A stretch of DNA of 64,000 bases from Tetradesmus obliquus (taxonomy: Eukaryota > Chlorophyta > Chlorophyceae > Sphaeropleales > Scenedesmaceae). Of this stretch, positions 46,501 to 58,301 are shown one piece after another. Each line of letters opens with the position of its first letter. Within the stretch, counting starts at the first letter, position 1. The stretch lies in NCBI GenBank assembly GCA_030272155.1, contig CP126198.1, forward strand, positions 5,270,001-5,334,000, written 5' to 3'. Both the position numbers and the translations under genes were made by a program. The notes under the pieces were generated by a model. It was not told the origin of the DNA, made no database searches, and saw only the letters and a program-made list of their open reading frames with translations.

Positions 46501-47711
46501 TCTTCCATGCTGTGTGCTGCTTGCAGGAAAGGCTGGCCAGCACTTGCAGGACCGCCGGCATTGCCAATGCTGTGTGCTGCTTGCAGGAAAGGCCGGCCAG
46601 CACTTGCAGGACTGGCAGGTAGGCTGCCGCTTGGTGAGGTGACAGGATGCTGCAGCCCTGGGTTGCTGCTGCTGTTGCTGCCATGGTGTGTGTTCTTGGC
46701 AGGCCCAAGCCTGAGCAGCGGCAGGCCTGCTGCTGCTGCTGCTGCTGCTGCTTTTGGCTGTGGGCTGTCCCCTTCTGCTACCGGGCTTGCAATGGGCACA
46801 CGCGCCGCAGCTGCATCAGCAGCAGGTGCACTGGCACCAGCTGCCAAGGTGCTGATGTCAAGCGTACTGTGCATGCTTGGGTTGCTGCTGCCAACCTGGC
46901 GGCGTCCTTGCTCCGAGTCACCAGCAGCATGTCTAACATGATAGCTGCTGCTGTGAAGCTGCTGCGTGTCCTGCAAGTGACCTTCCGTGCGCAGCTCATC
47001 ACTGATATTATTTGCTTGCTGCTGCTGTTGACGCCTTGCAGGCACGTAGTGTGTTGGCGCTGCTGCAGCTGCAGCTGCTGCACTCTGCTGCGGCCCAGGC
47101 ATTGCTGGCGCATGCTGCACTCGACCTCCACTTGCAGGAAAGCTCCTGCTGCCCCACACACCCCCGCCAGAGGCTGCTGCTGCTGCTGCCGCTGATGCTG
47201 TGCCCGAGCCTGCCTGGCCTCCTGTGCCTGCCCCTGAAGCAGTACGCATCACCATCTGCTTTGCTGGGTTGAGCAGGCGGCCGAGGTAGCTGTAGAGGGA
47301 GTTCTTCATGCCTGGCTGCTGCTGCTGCATGCCCTCTTTGCCTGCTGCTGCTGGCGCTGCTGATCCTGCTAGATGCACAGCTGCCGGTGGCAGGCCTATT
47401 GGTGGCCTCAGGCTGCCTGCTGCTTGCTGGCCAACAGCAGTCGCAGCAGCAACAGCACTGCCGACAGGAGGCAGCAGCATGTTGCTGCCTGCAGCTCCTG
47501 CACTGACATTGGGCCTGCTGAATCCGGTGGAATCTTGCGCTGCAGCTGGTTTGAGCGCCAGGGCACCAGCAGCGGTGATGGCGCCATGTGAATCAGCTTG
47601 CAGGATAGGCCGTTGCTGCTGCTGCAGAGTGGGGGCCACCCTGCTTGCTGGCCCTACGAAAGACTGATCATGCTGTGTAAAATGCTGCCTGGTATCGTCG
47701 AAGCTCTCCAT
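38646..47711 (-). CDS. Giant intronless Ala/Gln-rich protein, function unknown
   Basis: One open frame of 3,021 codons from ATG at 47711 to TGA at 38646. I recognise no domain. Composition is dominated by Ala and Gln with Ser, Pro, Gly and acidic residues. Internal repeats include QQYNQQYNQQYNQQY (about 45480-45555), a doublet SAGRPFLQAAHS / SAGQPFLQAAHS, a VPEPAAAASSDQE series, and AVLQQPAVLQQ. Long tracts are poly-A in this frame and poly-Q or poly-S in shifted frames, which is expected of CAG/CTG DNA. The last ~145 residues look more complex and carry basic clusters (SRKRGR, KRARL) that could be nuclear signals. Absence of stops over 9 kb argues for selection, though low-stop triplet repeats also help keep frames open. 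It may be a disordered nuclear scaffold, or several introns may be hidden inside. Confidence 0.65.
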
Positions 47712-49396
47712 TATTGCATGCTTAACTGAGGCTCAGCTCATCAGCCCAGCAAGGCACCTGCAGCAGCAAGGACACATGAGAACCTGGCAGGACGGCGCAC
47801 GCTAGCAGTCACAAAATTTCAAGCACGTATCTAAAGATATAATCTAGCTGCGCAAGCTGCGTGTTGGTGGTGGTGTGCCTCACCTTTTGCTGCTTGAACA
47901 AATCGCTCTGTTTGAATTGCTGGCATGATCCAAACAAGGAAAGCTAACAGATAACCTTCAACGCAAGAATGAATTCCATTGACGCTTGCCAACAACGCTG
48001 CCAAACAGGTGAAGGAGCCCTAGCAAGACTGAATTGGATGCAGGGTTATTTTCCGAAGAGTACCGGAAACTACTCTAACATCTGTTCCTGAATGTAATGA
48101 GTTGCCAAGAATTCACACCTCAAACTCGTGTATAATTTCTGGTTGCATACAAGGCGGCTGCCGTTCCCATGTGCCATGAAAGCAGGCTGGTGATGTCCAA
48201 CATTTCAAACTTGCTGCAACTGTCACACACAGCCTGCGATGAGCAGTCTCGTTTGCCGGGCGGTTTGAAATAGTATATGTTATTATTTTGTACTTCAACT
48301 CAAAGGCTCTGAACTCGCAATAACGTAAACGGTCCTTCCAGTGCTCAACGGATGCAGGCTGAACAGCGACCACTGCAGTGCAGATCACTGCCAGTAAACT
48401 CTCATCAGGCACTGCCAATAAACTGTCATTAGGCAATGGTCATGATGATTTCATCCAAACTTACAGCATGCTGACCACATACATTGTCAGCTGCTGATCA
48501 AGCAACAGGCAGGGACACCAGAGCTGCTGTAAGACAGGAGGCTTTCACTGATGCGTGTCCTGCTGCATCATGAATTCGGCGTACTAGGCCACATGCGGTG
48601 CGTGCTGGCAGCCACTTGAGTTACTTCTGGCATCTGGCAGTGGACATGCATCTCCAGGGCTGATACACACAGCCTGTGGATGAACACAGCAGACAATGGG
48701 CCCCATGAGGCGGCCTCAATGCACCTCTCCAAGGCCATAAACCACATATGCCGTCATGAACCACCACTCGTGCTTTCGACGGCGAGCACGTTGAGCAGTA
48801 GAGCGTCTATTTATAGAATACTAAGGCCAGCCATTTGAGTAGCCTGCAGCTGCTGCCCTGGTGCTAGGCCCAAAGAAGGCGAGGTGCAAACAAGAGGCAA
48901 AATAGCGAGTGCGGTCACGCACTGCATAACCAATCATCAAAAGTTCACACTCTGAGGCTTCACACAACAATACTGCTACCAGCCATTCCATGAAATCCTG
49001 CATCTGGCCTGCCTACACAAACGTTTCTGAGTTTCCTGACCATGAAACAGTCTGACGTAATGGTTTCATGCATGCTTGATGTGCCCTGGCCAGCCGTGGC
49101 TGCAACCCCTGAACTTAGCCTTCAGACTGCACTGTGCTGCAATCACTTTATGTTAGGCGGTGAGCCAGAACAAGCAGAGCTGTTTTCAATACAGTGATAG
49201 AAACCAACCGTCCGCAGTTGCAGCCAGTCTGGCCAAGTCCAGTACCAACCCATCCAGCAGCACCCATCTGTCTGGCATGAGTTCAGCACAGTTGTAGTCA
49301 GGGACCTCTGTTTCTGACAAGTTACTACTGCAGCAACTGGCAGTTGAATCGCAAGTAGCAGCACTTACACTCACATAAGTAGCACACACCTGTCAC
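47712..49396. other. Intergenic, no supportable gene
   Basis: About 1.7 kb, less triplet-rich than its surroundings. A 107-codon minus-strand frame at 48113-48436 has no recognisable features. A TGTAA (minus strand, 49365-49369) lies 28 bp past the stop of the next gene and may be its polyadenylation signal. Confidence 0.5.
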
Positions 49397-51703
49397 CTAT
49401 GAGCGCTCCAGCAGAGGGTTGACATCACACAGCTCGACATTCTGCAACTGCCCCATGTCATCAGAGTCCGTTGATCCACGCGCAGCACTCAGCCTTGCTG
49501 TGCGTGCTGGTCTGCTGTTGTTGACCGCTGCTTCCGAGGCGAAGGCTGCCTGAACGTAGCCTGCTGCAATGCGCTCAACGCCGCCCTCACTGGCGGTGCC
49601 GCCTGCAGCCCCGCCCGTGCTGACCTTTGCTGCCACCTTTCCTGCAAGGTCCGTACTGCTGGCGTTTTCCTCCAGCTGCTTAAGCTGCTCATTGTACGAA
49701 GCCTGCACCAGCGCTAACCGCTCGTACTTGCCGGCCCAGCCGCTGGCGATGAACGCATCAATGAACAGCTGCATGATGTAGAACACGATGCATGGGATTG
49801 TCATAAGGCCCAGGTTGCCCACAGCTGCTGCATCAAAGTAGGAGATGATGACTGCTGCTGTCGGCAGGTTCTTTTGGCTGCCCATGACGATGATTGCCTT
49901 GCGCTCCTTCTCAGGGAAGCGCAGCAGCCAGCTGAGCAGGATGTTGGTGAAGAGGAACACAAAGTGCAGCACAATTGCTGCGAGACCTGCACGCAGAACC
50001 AAACATAGCACAAGCTTGATCAGCATCCGCGAGTTGAGAAGCTCTGGCTCTTTGCCTGCTCATCCTGCCTCATGGTCAATGGCAGACCACACAACATGTG
50101 CTGACTGTGTTCATGACTTGCTTGCAGGCAGTCCAATGACTGTGAACTGCAGCTGCAGCTCAACACCATGCTGCTGACAACGCCTGCTCACCAGCCAGCA
50201 GCACATCGCCCAGGTCCTGCTCCACCAGCACTGACCGTGCAGATGACAGCTTCTGCCACACAATCATCGTGATCTGCAGGTTGTTGATGAGGTACAGCGG
50301 CACCTTGTACTTTGCCACGTTGTCCCTGATGGGCTTGATCAGCTCGCGCGTGGCCTTGCCGACAAGCACAGGCATCAGGATTGACACGCCCAGCTTCACC
50401 AGCAGGTCGCCGCTGTCCACATGCGCATCTGTCCGGCTGCCCAGCACCACCTTGACCGCCAGCGGGCTGGTGATGATGCCAAGAATGTTGCCTACGGGCA
50501 GCACGATGCATTGCAGCACAGACAGCATGTGTGAATTTCTGAATTGCTGTACTTTCTTTCTTTGTGGAGTGCATACTGCAGAACCTTCCAATGATGGTAC
50601 GGGCTGAAAAACTGGCAGTACGATGGCCTGCCACGTGCCCGGCGCAGGCTGTAGATTGCAGGAACCGTACTGTACCCGCCAGCTCACAGCTGCTTGCAGG
50701 AGACGTAGCTACCCAACTGCGGATAGCTCCTGAAGCTGGTAGTGGGAGCCGAGGTGGTCTCCCTGCCAGTTGCTTTGCATGTGACTGCAAGCTGCCAGTC
50801 TGAAAACTGCCACCTTCGCACCTTGGCTGATCGTACGTGGCAAGACAATAGAGGCAGTGCAAATGACTGTCAAAGCAACCATTGGCCTGAACTTAGCAGC
50901 TCACCTGTGACTGTGAACAGCAGCGCCAGTGCGCCGTTGCCATATGCTCCGATCACCAGCGTCACACCAGATGACAGCGACGTCGGCACGCATGCCATGA
51001 CTGCCAAGCCCAGCGCAAACTCGTATGGCTTGAAGGGCAGCAGCATGCAGATGAAGCCGAACAGCGGGCAGATGACCAGCATGGACACCAGCCCGAAGAT
51101 GATGGCCTTCCATGCCTTGAGCGCCAGCAGCAGCTCAGACGTGTCCAGCGTCACGCCAAAGATGAAGAAGATGACGGCCATGTTGGTGGTGGTGACCACC
51201 TTCCAGCCATTGACCTGCGCAGAGCAAAGCAGCCATGAGTGAAACAAATGAGCACAAGCGGCACAATGACTTGCGGCAGACTGTGCCTTCAAACCAGGTA
51301 CCGCATGTTAGCCTCATAGCTTGCAGGATGCACTCGGTGCACTGCAGTACAGCGCTATACATCTCTGCTGCGTTACCATCCAACATATGACTACCACTCC
51401 AAGCACCATTCGCTGCTTTAATTGCGCTGACTGGCGCTGCATCTGTTGCCAGTTGCTGGAAGCATTAGGCCATTGCACCGCTGTCGATGCCACGTGCAGA
51501 AGTCGGCCCGGCTAGCCATGCTGCTTGAACTGAAGCATGCTGTTGCATGTGCATCAAGCAGCAGGACCAAGTCTGCTGCTGCCCAGCTGCACCATCCAGA
51601 CATGTCTTGCAGGCGCAATTGCTGCTATGGCTCACCGCCCAGTGAGCCACGTGCAGTCCAGGTGTGTCCCAGCTCATGGACACGATGATGGCCAGCAGAA
51701 AGC
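49397..51703 (-). CDS. SLC10A7-like / SBF-family membrane carrier, 5' end unresolved
   Basis: Bile acid:sodium symporter superfamily, closest by eye to the SLC10A7/RCH1 branch, whose members affect cellular calcium handling. Coding exons: 51636-51703, 50905-51214, 50192-50491, 49397-49986 (421 residues, phases consistent). Visible blocks: FLLAIIVSMSW, MAVIFFIFGVTLDTSELLLAL, MACVPTSLSSGVTLVIGAYGNG (family CMPPPVSSAVILT..GGNE), GNILGIITSPLAVKVVLG, LMPVLVGKATRELI, and GSQKNLPTAAVIISYF. About nine to ten hydrophobic segments are present, then a hydrophilic tail of about 100 residues absent from animal relatives. The first exon is not found: an ATG segment at 52003-52031 (MALQAEPSFG) has a good donor but the wrong phase for exon 51636-51703. 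Substrate cannot be stated. Confidence 0.82.
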
Positions 51704-53011
51704 CTGCAGTCAACCATCAGTATGTTCAGCAACTGCTCATTGATTCTTGATGCATCAACAATAGAGCTGTAACCTCATGGCCACTTAGCTGCCATTGTGT
51801 CTGACTGCACCCGCGCTGGACTACCTGCTGTTGCGCGATGGCAGTGTGCTGCACTGGGTCAGCCTGGACTGCCCGGCCCAGCATCAGTGCCGCTGCACGT
51901 CTCATGACAGCAATGCCAACACTGATGTCCTAGGCCAGGCTCAGTAATGGTCAACCTGTTTTGTGCTTTATTCTATGTCTCTTGAAGTATCCAGTTGCTC
52001 ACCCAAAGGAAGGCTCTGCTTGAAGAGCCATTTTGTCACCTTTTCTCTGTCAGCAACAGCAGCAGCAGTGAACAGTAGCAATCGTGCGTGATTATGAGAT
52101 TGAAGTGCACCGACGGCTGCCTCGGCCCTAGTAGTTGGAGGACAGCCTACACAGCTGCTGATTACTGCACTTGTACTGGCGTGTTGTGCTGTCTCACTTG
52201 GTGAATCGCTCCCGCCAGCTCATTTCTGCCGACGACACCAGCCAACGCTATATTTTTCTATTAATTGTGTATTCGACGTGCTTTTCAAACAGCTAAAGAC
52301 AGTCGAACTTTGAATGTCACTGTTCGGTCCACGGCAGCGTTCTCCCCGCATCAATCACGTCTGCTGTTGTCCAGACAGTTGAACTGAGAGGATTAAAGCA
52401 AAAATATAGCAAATGAGAGTAGCCACAGCGACCATGGACGGACCTCAGTAGTAGCATTGCTAATCAGTCAAAACCCTAACATCGCCTTCAAACATAGCTG
52501 CCCAGCTATCAGCTGTAAAAGAACCGATGCCGCTGCATCGATGGTTTGTGCTGGAGTACTTCGTTGCTACAATCTTGAAAGCATGATCGCCTGCCAGGCT
52601 GGCTGTTGCGGAGGTCTGCTGCGGTCGCACTTGTGCCTGGATACCTGTACCTCTGCTTCTGTCCACAGCTACGTAGCTGTATACACTCACGGGATGACAG
52701 AAAAGAAAAGGTGCTCAGCTCACCCCAATGTGACGTGCAGTATCCTGTGCCACTGGTATAAAAGCAGGTTCTCAAGGGAATTGGTTTACATGTGTTGCAA
52801 TTTTCACAAGATGATGCTGTCAGCACCAAGCGCATCGAAGCACCAAATCGTCACCAACACCATCATGAAGTTAATGAGGGCACTTTCATGGCGCCTCTTC
52901 CGACGCCCGCCTCAGGCCTGAAGACCTAACGATGCTGGACCCGGCTGCATCAACGCGGTCTGCTGCTGCTGCTGCCGCTGCTGGACGCAGCCGAGCTGCA
53001 CTGCAGCAGCC
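51704..53011. other. 5' region of the carrier gene and 3' flank of UNC-50
   Basis: Probably contains the undetected first exon of the carrier and the UNC-50 3' UTR. A TGTAA (minus strand) at 52785-52789 lies about 220 bp past the UNC-50 stop. No independent gene is supported. Confidence 0.45.
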
Positions 53012-56000
53012 TCATCCGAAGTAGATGCTGAGCACAAACCGCGTGGGGTTGAACCCCACCAGCGCTGCAAATGGCAGCGCTAAGAAGATCAGGCCTATGG
53101 GCCACAGAAACACCTGCAGGCATCAGGCGCAAGTATTCGGTGTAAGCCGAAAGGCAGCAGCATCACTTGCAGGAACACGGCTGTGCCATATCTGAGGCAC
53201 GCTGCACAGCCAGGCACCTGCCAAGTTCAACGCAAATGCACAACGCTCCCAACATGTACGCGAGCACAGCCAGTCACTTCCACACACGCCCTGCAGGCCA
53301 TGCACGACCATGCACAGCATACCCACACGCATGAGTGCTGTGCCAGCTTCTGCACGTCACTGCTGTACCTGCATCACCGCTGTCTCTCAATGGCGACATG
53401 CTGCTGCTGTGCTGCTGCTGCTGCCAACATTGATCACCCCCTGCCACCCAGCCTAACTCTGCCCGCTCCAGGAGGTTTTGTGCGCTGTAGCCCAGGAGGT
53501 TAGTGTAGCTGATGGCAAGCTCAAGTGGCAAACAGAGCACGAATACTCGCACACACAGCATGACCGCGGCACCCACCTCTTGTCCGCTCTAGGAGCGGCA
53601 GTGCGCTGTAGCCCACGAAGTTTATGAAGCTGATGGCAAGCTCAAGTGGCAAACAGAGCACGAACACTTGCACCACACAGCATGACTGCAACACCCACTT
53701 CTATTTGCTTCAGGAAGGGCAGTGCGCTGTAGCCCAGGAAGTTTATGAAGCTGATGGCAAGGTCAAGTGGCAAACAGAACACGAATACTCGCACCACACA
53801 GCATGCCAGCTTCAGTCAACTGCCGACATGTGCACTGCAAACTCTCTGTCGACAGCATGACTGCAGCACCCACCCCTGTCCACTCCAGGAAGGGCAGTGC
53901 GCTGTAGCCCAGGTTGTTCATGAAGCTGATGGCAAGCTCAAGCGGTAAAAAGAGCACCACACACGCACCACACAGCATGCCCGCTTCGGTCAACTGCTGA
54001 CATGTGCACTGCAAACTCTCTGTCGACAGCATGACTGCAGCACCCACCTCTGTCCGCTCCAGGAAGGGCAGTGCGCTGTAGCCCAGGAAGTTTATGAAGC
54101 TGATGGCAAGCTCGATTGAGCAAGTGGCAAACAGAGCACAGATACTTGCACCACACAGCATGCCCTCTATGGTCAACTGCTGACATGTGCACTGCAAACT
54201 CCTCTGTCAATACCATGACTGCAGCACCCACCTCTGTCCGCTCCAGGAAGGGCAGTGCGCTGTAGCCCAGGAAGTTGAGGTAGTGGTAGTACGCCAGCAC
54301 CACAGCGTACAGCACACACGACACCACGCCCGACACGAAGCTCTTCCACAGCAGGAAGGGGCTGCCCAGGAACTGCAGCACTGCAGGCGGGGTGTGATGA
54401 GGCGCAGCACACAGCACACAAGAGCAGCAACACAGGCAGAGGTGTTAGCAGAGATATCGCAGCAGCTCATAACAAACAAGGCGTGCAGCGTTGTGGTGGG
54501 TACAGCCACAGCAAACATGGAATGCCCAGGAACTGCCGGCAGCTGGGTGAGGCACAGCACATAGCACACAAGAGCAGCAAGGCGAGGCAGCAGATGCGAA
54601 AGTTTACCATAAAGCATGCAGAAGCTCATAGCGAGGCGAGCAGCATTCTGGTGGGTACAGCGAGATGAGACAGCAGCTGATACAGACCGTTATAGTGCTG
54701 GAGCATGCAGCAAAGATGTGATAGGCGTGTGGCAATTGCTGGGCTGTGTGCTTCAGCTACTGTGCATGTCTACTGTAATGTAAACAAGGTGACTGCTGCA
54801 GGCATTGCTCGCGGAGACCAGTCCTGCAGGAACATCTGTACACAAGCGCAAGCAGCAGTGTCCCAGACAAGCAACATAGACTGACAGCCCACCCGCTGGC
54901 GCTGCTGCTACTGCTCACCATACAGCAGCAGGAACAGCGGGAAGTATGAGTTGCAGTGCACGTCAAACGCATACAGCCTGCAACAGCAAAAAGATGCAAG
55001 CAGCAGCATGAGCTCCTGCAAGCAACTGCAGCAGGTGATGCACAGGTTCAAGCACTGCTGCATGCCCGCCGCTGCTGCTGGTGTAGCACAGTGCACTATG
55101 CTGCTGCTGCTTGTTGCCAACGCTGCCTTAAAGCATAGCAGCTGCTGCTGCTGCCCACGCACTGTCAGTGCTGCTGCCAGACCGTGATGCCAGCCTGTGC
55201 AATCAGGAGCAGCAATAGCGGCTCATACCATCGCCACGGGTGATCCATTTACTGCTCATGAGCTGCGTGCATTTTGCTGCTGCTGCTGCTGTTCTGCTCA
55301 CCACTCGAGGTGCTGCTCTACTTGATGCTGCGGCAAGTTCTTCTTGCGAAGAAACCTGTTTGCGATGAACCTGCAATGCATAGTAGCAGCAGGGCAGCAG
55401 CAGCTTAGCAAAGGTTCAAGGCTCCGCAGCACCTGTCTCAAGCAGGTTGCTGAGCACTGCTTGCACTTTTGTGTTTATCCACATAGTGGATGCCGCTAGT
55501 GATGCTGATGCGGTGCACTGCTCTGCCTTTGCTTCGACGTACAAAACCTGCCTAGCAACAGGTGTGCTAACAGTGATGTCCATTGCACCTCACTACTGTA
55601 AGTACTACTGCTGCTGCTGCTGCTGCTGCTTCACTCAATGCTACAGCTGCTGTCTCTGCTGCCATCAATGCTACAGCTGCTGTCTCTGTTGCCACCAATG
55701 CTGCAGCTGCCGTCTCTCGGCTCACCAGCATGCTGTGGAGATGGCTATGCCCAGTAGCAGGCAGTCTGCTGCACCCCACTACTGTGAGTACTGCTGCTGC
55801 TGCTGTTGCTGCAACGCGTGCTACAGCTGCTGTCTCTGCTGCCACCAATGCTACATCTGCTGTCTCTGCTGCCATCAATGCTACCGTCTCTCAGTGCTGC
55901 TGTCTCTCGGCTCACCAGCATGCTGTGGAGATGGCTATGCCCAGTAACAGGCAGTCAACAATGACAGCTGACAAGATGGTCAGCAGCGAGTGCCACAGGT

Positions 56001-57051
56001 TGTCGCCATACCTGCAGCAAAAACAAGGCACACTGATAATATTGCGACCTGCATGCTGGATACGCTGGGTGACGTGTTGTTGGCATTCCACCAAACACGC
56101 ATAAGATGGTTCAAAAGCTGCCTAGCGGTGCAGCAACATTGAAGCACTTGTGTAGAATGCAAGGTGACTGCTTGTGTCAAGGTGACTGTAAATGGAGCTG
56201 TGCCAGGGCGCATCTGTGTGCCTGCAGCAACGTTGCACGCTTGGTTCGAAGATTTGTGGGCCATTGCACTGCGCCATACACATTATGGTGGCTGCTGCAA
56301 AAGCGTCGCAAGTGCCTGCATGCTTCACCGCCGCTTCTGCTGCTGTGGCTGCTGTGGCTGAACACATCAGGGCTGCTGCTGCTGCTGCTGCGGCTGCTGG
56401 TCCGTGCTGCTGCCATTGCGCTGCTGTTCCGACTCACGTGACGCAGTATGCTGTTGCTGCAAGTGCTACCAGCAGGCACAGCACCACCACAAAAGCAGGG
56501 TCGTCCCTTGCCCACTGGTTCTTTGTCTGCTTGTGGTACGAGGTGTGCCGGTACCTGCAGCAATGTAAGCATCCACCAGCCTTCACTTGCAGGAACTGCA
56601 AGGTGTACAGGCAGAGTCTGATGTCTACAGGATTGCTGTGCAGGTGAGCCGATGCTGCCCCGCCATGATGCAGCAGCTGCAACAGGCAGCGAGATGACAC
56701 TGCAACGTCACACTCCTCCTAGCTGCTGATGCGAGTCACCCAGCTGCTAACGCAAGGTACTTATGGTTTCCATGCACCGGCACTTGATTCACTCACGCTG
56801 TTTTTGGTGAGATGCACAGCTGCAGCATCAGCCAGAAGGTGTACCTGCAGGACAGCAGAACAGCAGGTCATGCCAGTGGGCCAACAGGAGGTAGCATCAT
56901 GAACTAGGCTTGAATTTGCTGTTGGTAACACGTGTGCTTACTCAAAATCCATCTGCCTTGGCTTGACGATGCGCCTGAAGTAGGTAGAGAAGTACCCATG
57001 ACTCTTGCCCCTCCTTTGGCTCCCCCCATTTGTTGTGGTTGTGGGGAGCAT
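53012..57051 (-). CDS. UNC50: UNC-50 family Golgi membrane protein, complete
   Basis: Small multi-pass Golgi/early secretory protein required in animals for trafficking of certain membrane receptors. Eight exons: 56942-57051 (ATG at 57051), 56797-56844, 56438-56554, 55916-56011, 55302-55370, 54919-54977, 54232-54380, 53012-53113; 249 residues in one frame, matching the usual ~250-260. The start MLPTTTTNGG resembles animal UNC-50. Conserved blocks in order: FRRIVKPRQMDFE, FWLMLQLCISPKTAYRHTSYHKQTKNQWARDDPAF (split by an intron), LSAVIVDCLLLGIAIST, WFIANRFL, YAFDVHCNSYFPLFLLLY, and YYHYLNFLGYSALPFLERTEVFLWPIG. Five to six membrane segments are visible. Nothing essential seems missing. The introns after exons 4 and 7 contain exon-edge copies. 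Confidence 0.95.
53460..54231 (-). repeat. Five copies of the 3' edge of UNC-50 exon 7
   Basis: Segments near 53465, 53576, 53698, 53870 and 54047 repeat the codons for FINFLGYSALPFLERTE and usually a GTGGGTG donor. The real exon ends at 54232. Spacing grows from about 110 to 185 bp and divergence is clear, so this array is older than the makorin 275-bp array. Confidence 0.85.
55600..55790 (-). repeat. Copy of the 3' edge of UNC-50 exon 4 plus short tandem repeats
   Basis: About 55720-55790 repeats the end of exon 4 (GIAISTACW with GTGAGCC donor; the real exon ends at 55916). Adjacent TCTCTGCTGCCATCAATGCT-type units repeat several times between 55640 and 55890. Confidence 0.75.
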
Positions 57052-57695
57052 GCTGCAGACCCCTCCACCAACTATACGAAGCTAGGTCAGCTCTGTAACA
57101 CACGCTGCTTGTGCTGTGGCGTGCTCATCATTGGCCAGCCCGCTGGCCAAACTGTCGTGTCAGTTCGCAGCAACAGGGGCTGATCGCAACGAATTTGCAA
57201 CACGACAATGTCAGAGCAGTTATACAGAATTTTATGTCAACGTATCTGAAGTCCAACGGATTGCAATGGCAGTTGCTGCTTGTGCACTGCAGTGCTGGCC
57301 TGCGTGAGTCAAGTGGGTGTCTCAACGTCGCTTCCAAGGGATCCAAGTGGTTCTTAACAAAACGTTTTGCAGCAAAGGACTGTTGTACAGCATGAGGGAA
57401 CGTGGAGGCAATATCATCATGGTCCTTAGTAACACAAGGGGGTTAGGGCACTGCTGTGCTTTGTACCTGACTGTCGCTGCATGGGTCCGCGTAATCCGTG
57501 TTTGTTCACAACAATAGAAAATGGTGCCAGCAATATTATGTGCACGCCTTCATGCTTCACCATCAAGACGATGTGCCATGTTGCTGAGGTGAGAACGCCT
57601 GCCGCCATCTTGCCAGCACATGAGTTGTACAGCACATGTGCAGCTGCCTCAGTTCACCAATCCTGACCAGCGTTTGAGCAATTGCCATCATGTGA
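57052..57695. other. UNC-50 upstream region, no gene seen
   Basis: Presumed promoter and 5' UTR. Short open frames on both strands lack any family resemblance. Confidence 0.45.
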
Positions 57696-58001
57696 TCCCA
57701 AAAAAAAATTTTTTTTTGGAAAAGGAAACCAAAGAGGGTGATAGTCCCGTATAGATGCTTTTCTTTTTTCTTTGGAAAAAACTTTTGGTTCTAACGAACC
57801 AAAAAGCCAACAGGCTTTTTTAGAAATATATTTTTATAAGTCGTAAAAATGTATAAAAACTTTGTTTCTTTTCTTAGAGCAAAGACTGGGGGAACCACCC
57901 TCCTAATAATAAAACGCTGTGTGATAGATAGTGCACGAGTATCGTGAGAGAAAGGTGAAAAAGAAGGGCCACCGTTGTCCTGTGAAATAGTACTGAAACC
58001 G
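57696..58001 (+). rRNA. Inserted fragment of mitochondrial large-subunit rRNA (5' domain), non-functional here
   Basis: A sharp AT-rich stretch. GAGGGTGATAGTCCCGTATA corresponds to the conserved LSU GGGTGACAGCCCCGTACA region. Then come ACTGGGGGAACCACCCTCCT, GATAGATAGTGCACGAGTAT, CGTGAGAGAAAGGTGAAAAA and ACTGAAACCG, in the order found in bacterial 23S rRNA (CCATCCTCC, ACCGATAGTGAACCAGTACC, GTGAGGGAAAGGCGAAAAG, CCTGAAACCG). AT content and the adjoining nad1 piece point to a mitochondrial rather than chloroplast source. It is a nuclear mitochondrial insertion (NUMT). Confidence 0.85.
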
Positions 58002-58301
58002 TTCGATTAGCCTGAAGCCGAGGCGGAGCTAGTTGCCGGCTATAACGTTGAATACAGGTCTATGGGCTTTGCACTTTTTTTCATTAGGGAATATAGGTCT
58101 ATGATTATGATGGCAACTGTCACAAGGCTATTGTTTTTGGGTGGAACTGCTGCACCTATGAATCTTTTCTTTTAGAATTGGCTTCCTGGAAGTTTTTGGC
58201 TAAGGCTTAAAGCAACATCTGTTGTATTTATTTATATTTGGGTTCGAGCAACTCTTCCTCGTTATAAATATAGTGACCTTATGGATTAGGGATGGAAACG
58301 T
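58002..58301 (+). pseudogene. nad1: Inserted mitochondrial nad1 fragment; TAG used at Leu positions
   Basis: One frame encodes [47 protein letters not shown], and IYIWVRATLPRYKYSDLMD-x-GWK, all hallmarks of NADH dehydrogenase subunit 1. In-frame TAG occurs at 58008, 58173 and 58287. The first and last of these fall exactly where Leu is invariant (DLPEAE, MDLGWK). No TAA or TGA interrupts the ~100 codons. This fits chlorophycean or Scenedesmus mitochondrial translation, where TAG reads Leu. The N-terminal two-thirds of nad1 is missing, and the piece abuts the LSU fragment directly. Confidence 0.92.

Noticed and set aside
38656..47667. Many plus-strand frames of several hundred codons opposite the giant ORF
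   Set aside because: Triplet-repeat DNA rarely contains stops on either strand; the minus frame is the only one continuous over 9 kb.
48113..48436. 107-codon minus-strand frame
   Set aside because: No motif, and isolated between genes. A degenerate mobile-element fragment was considered but I see nothing specific.
52003..52031. Candidate first exon (MALQAEPSFG) of the SLC10A7-like carrier
   Set aside because: Good GTGAGC donor, but it ends in phase 2 whereas exon 51636-51703 needs phase 1.
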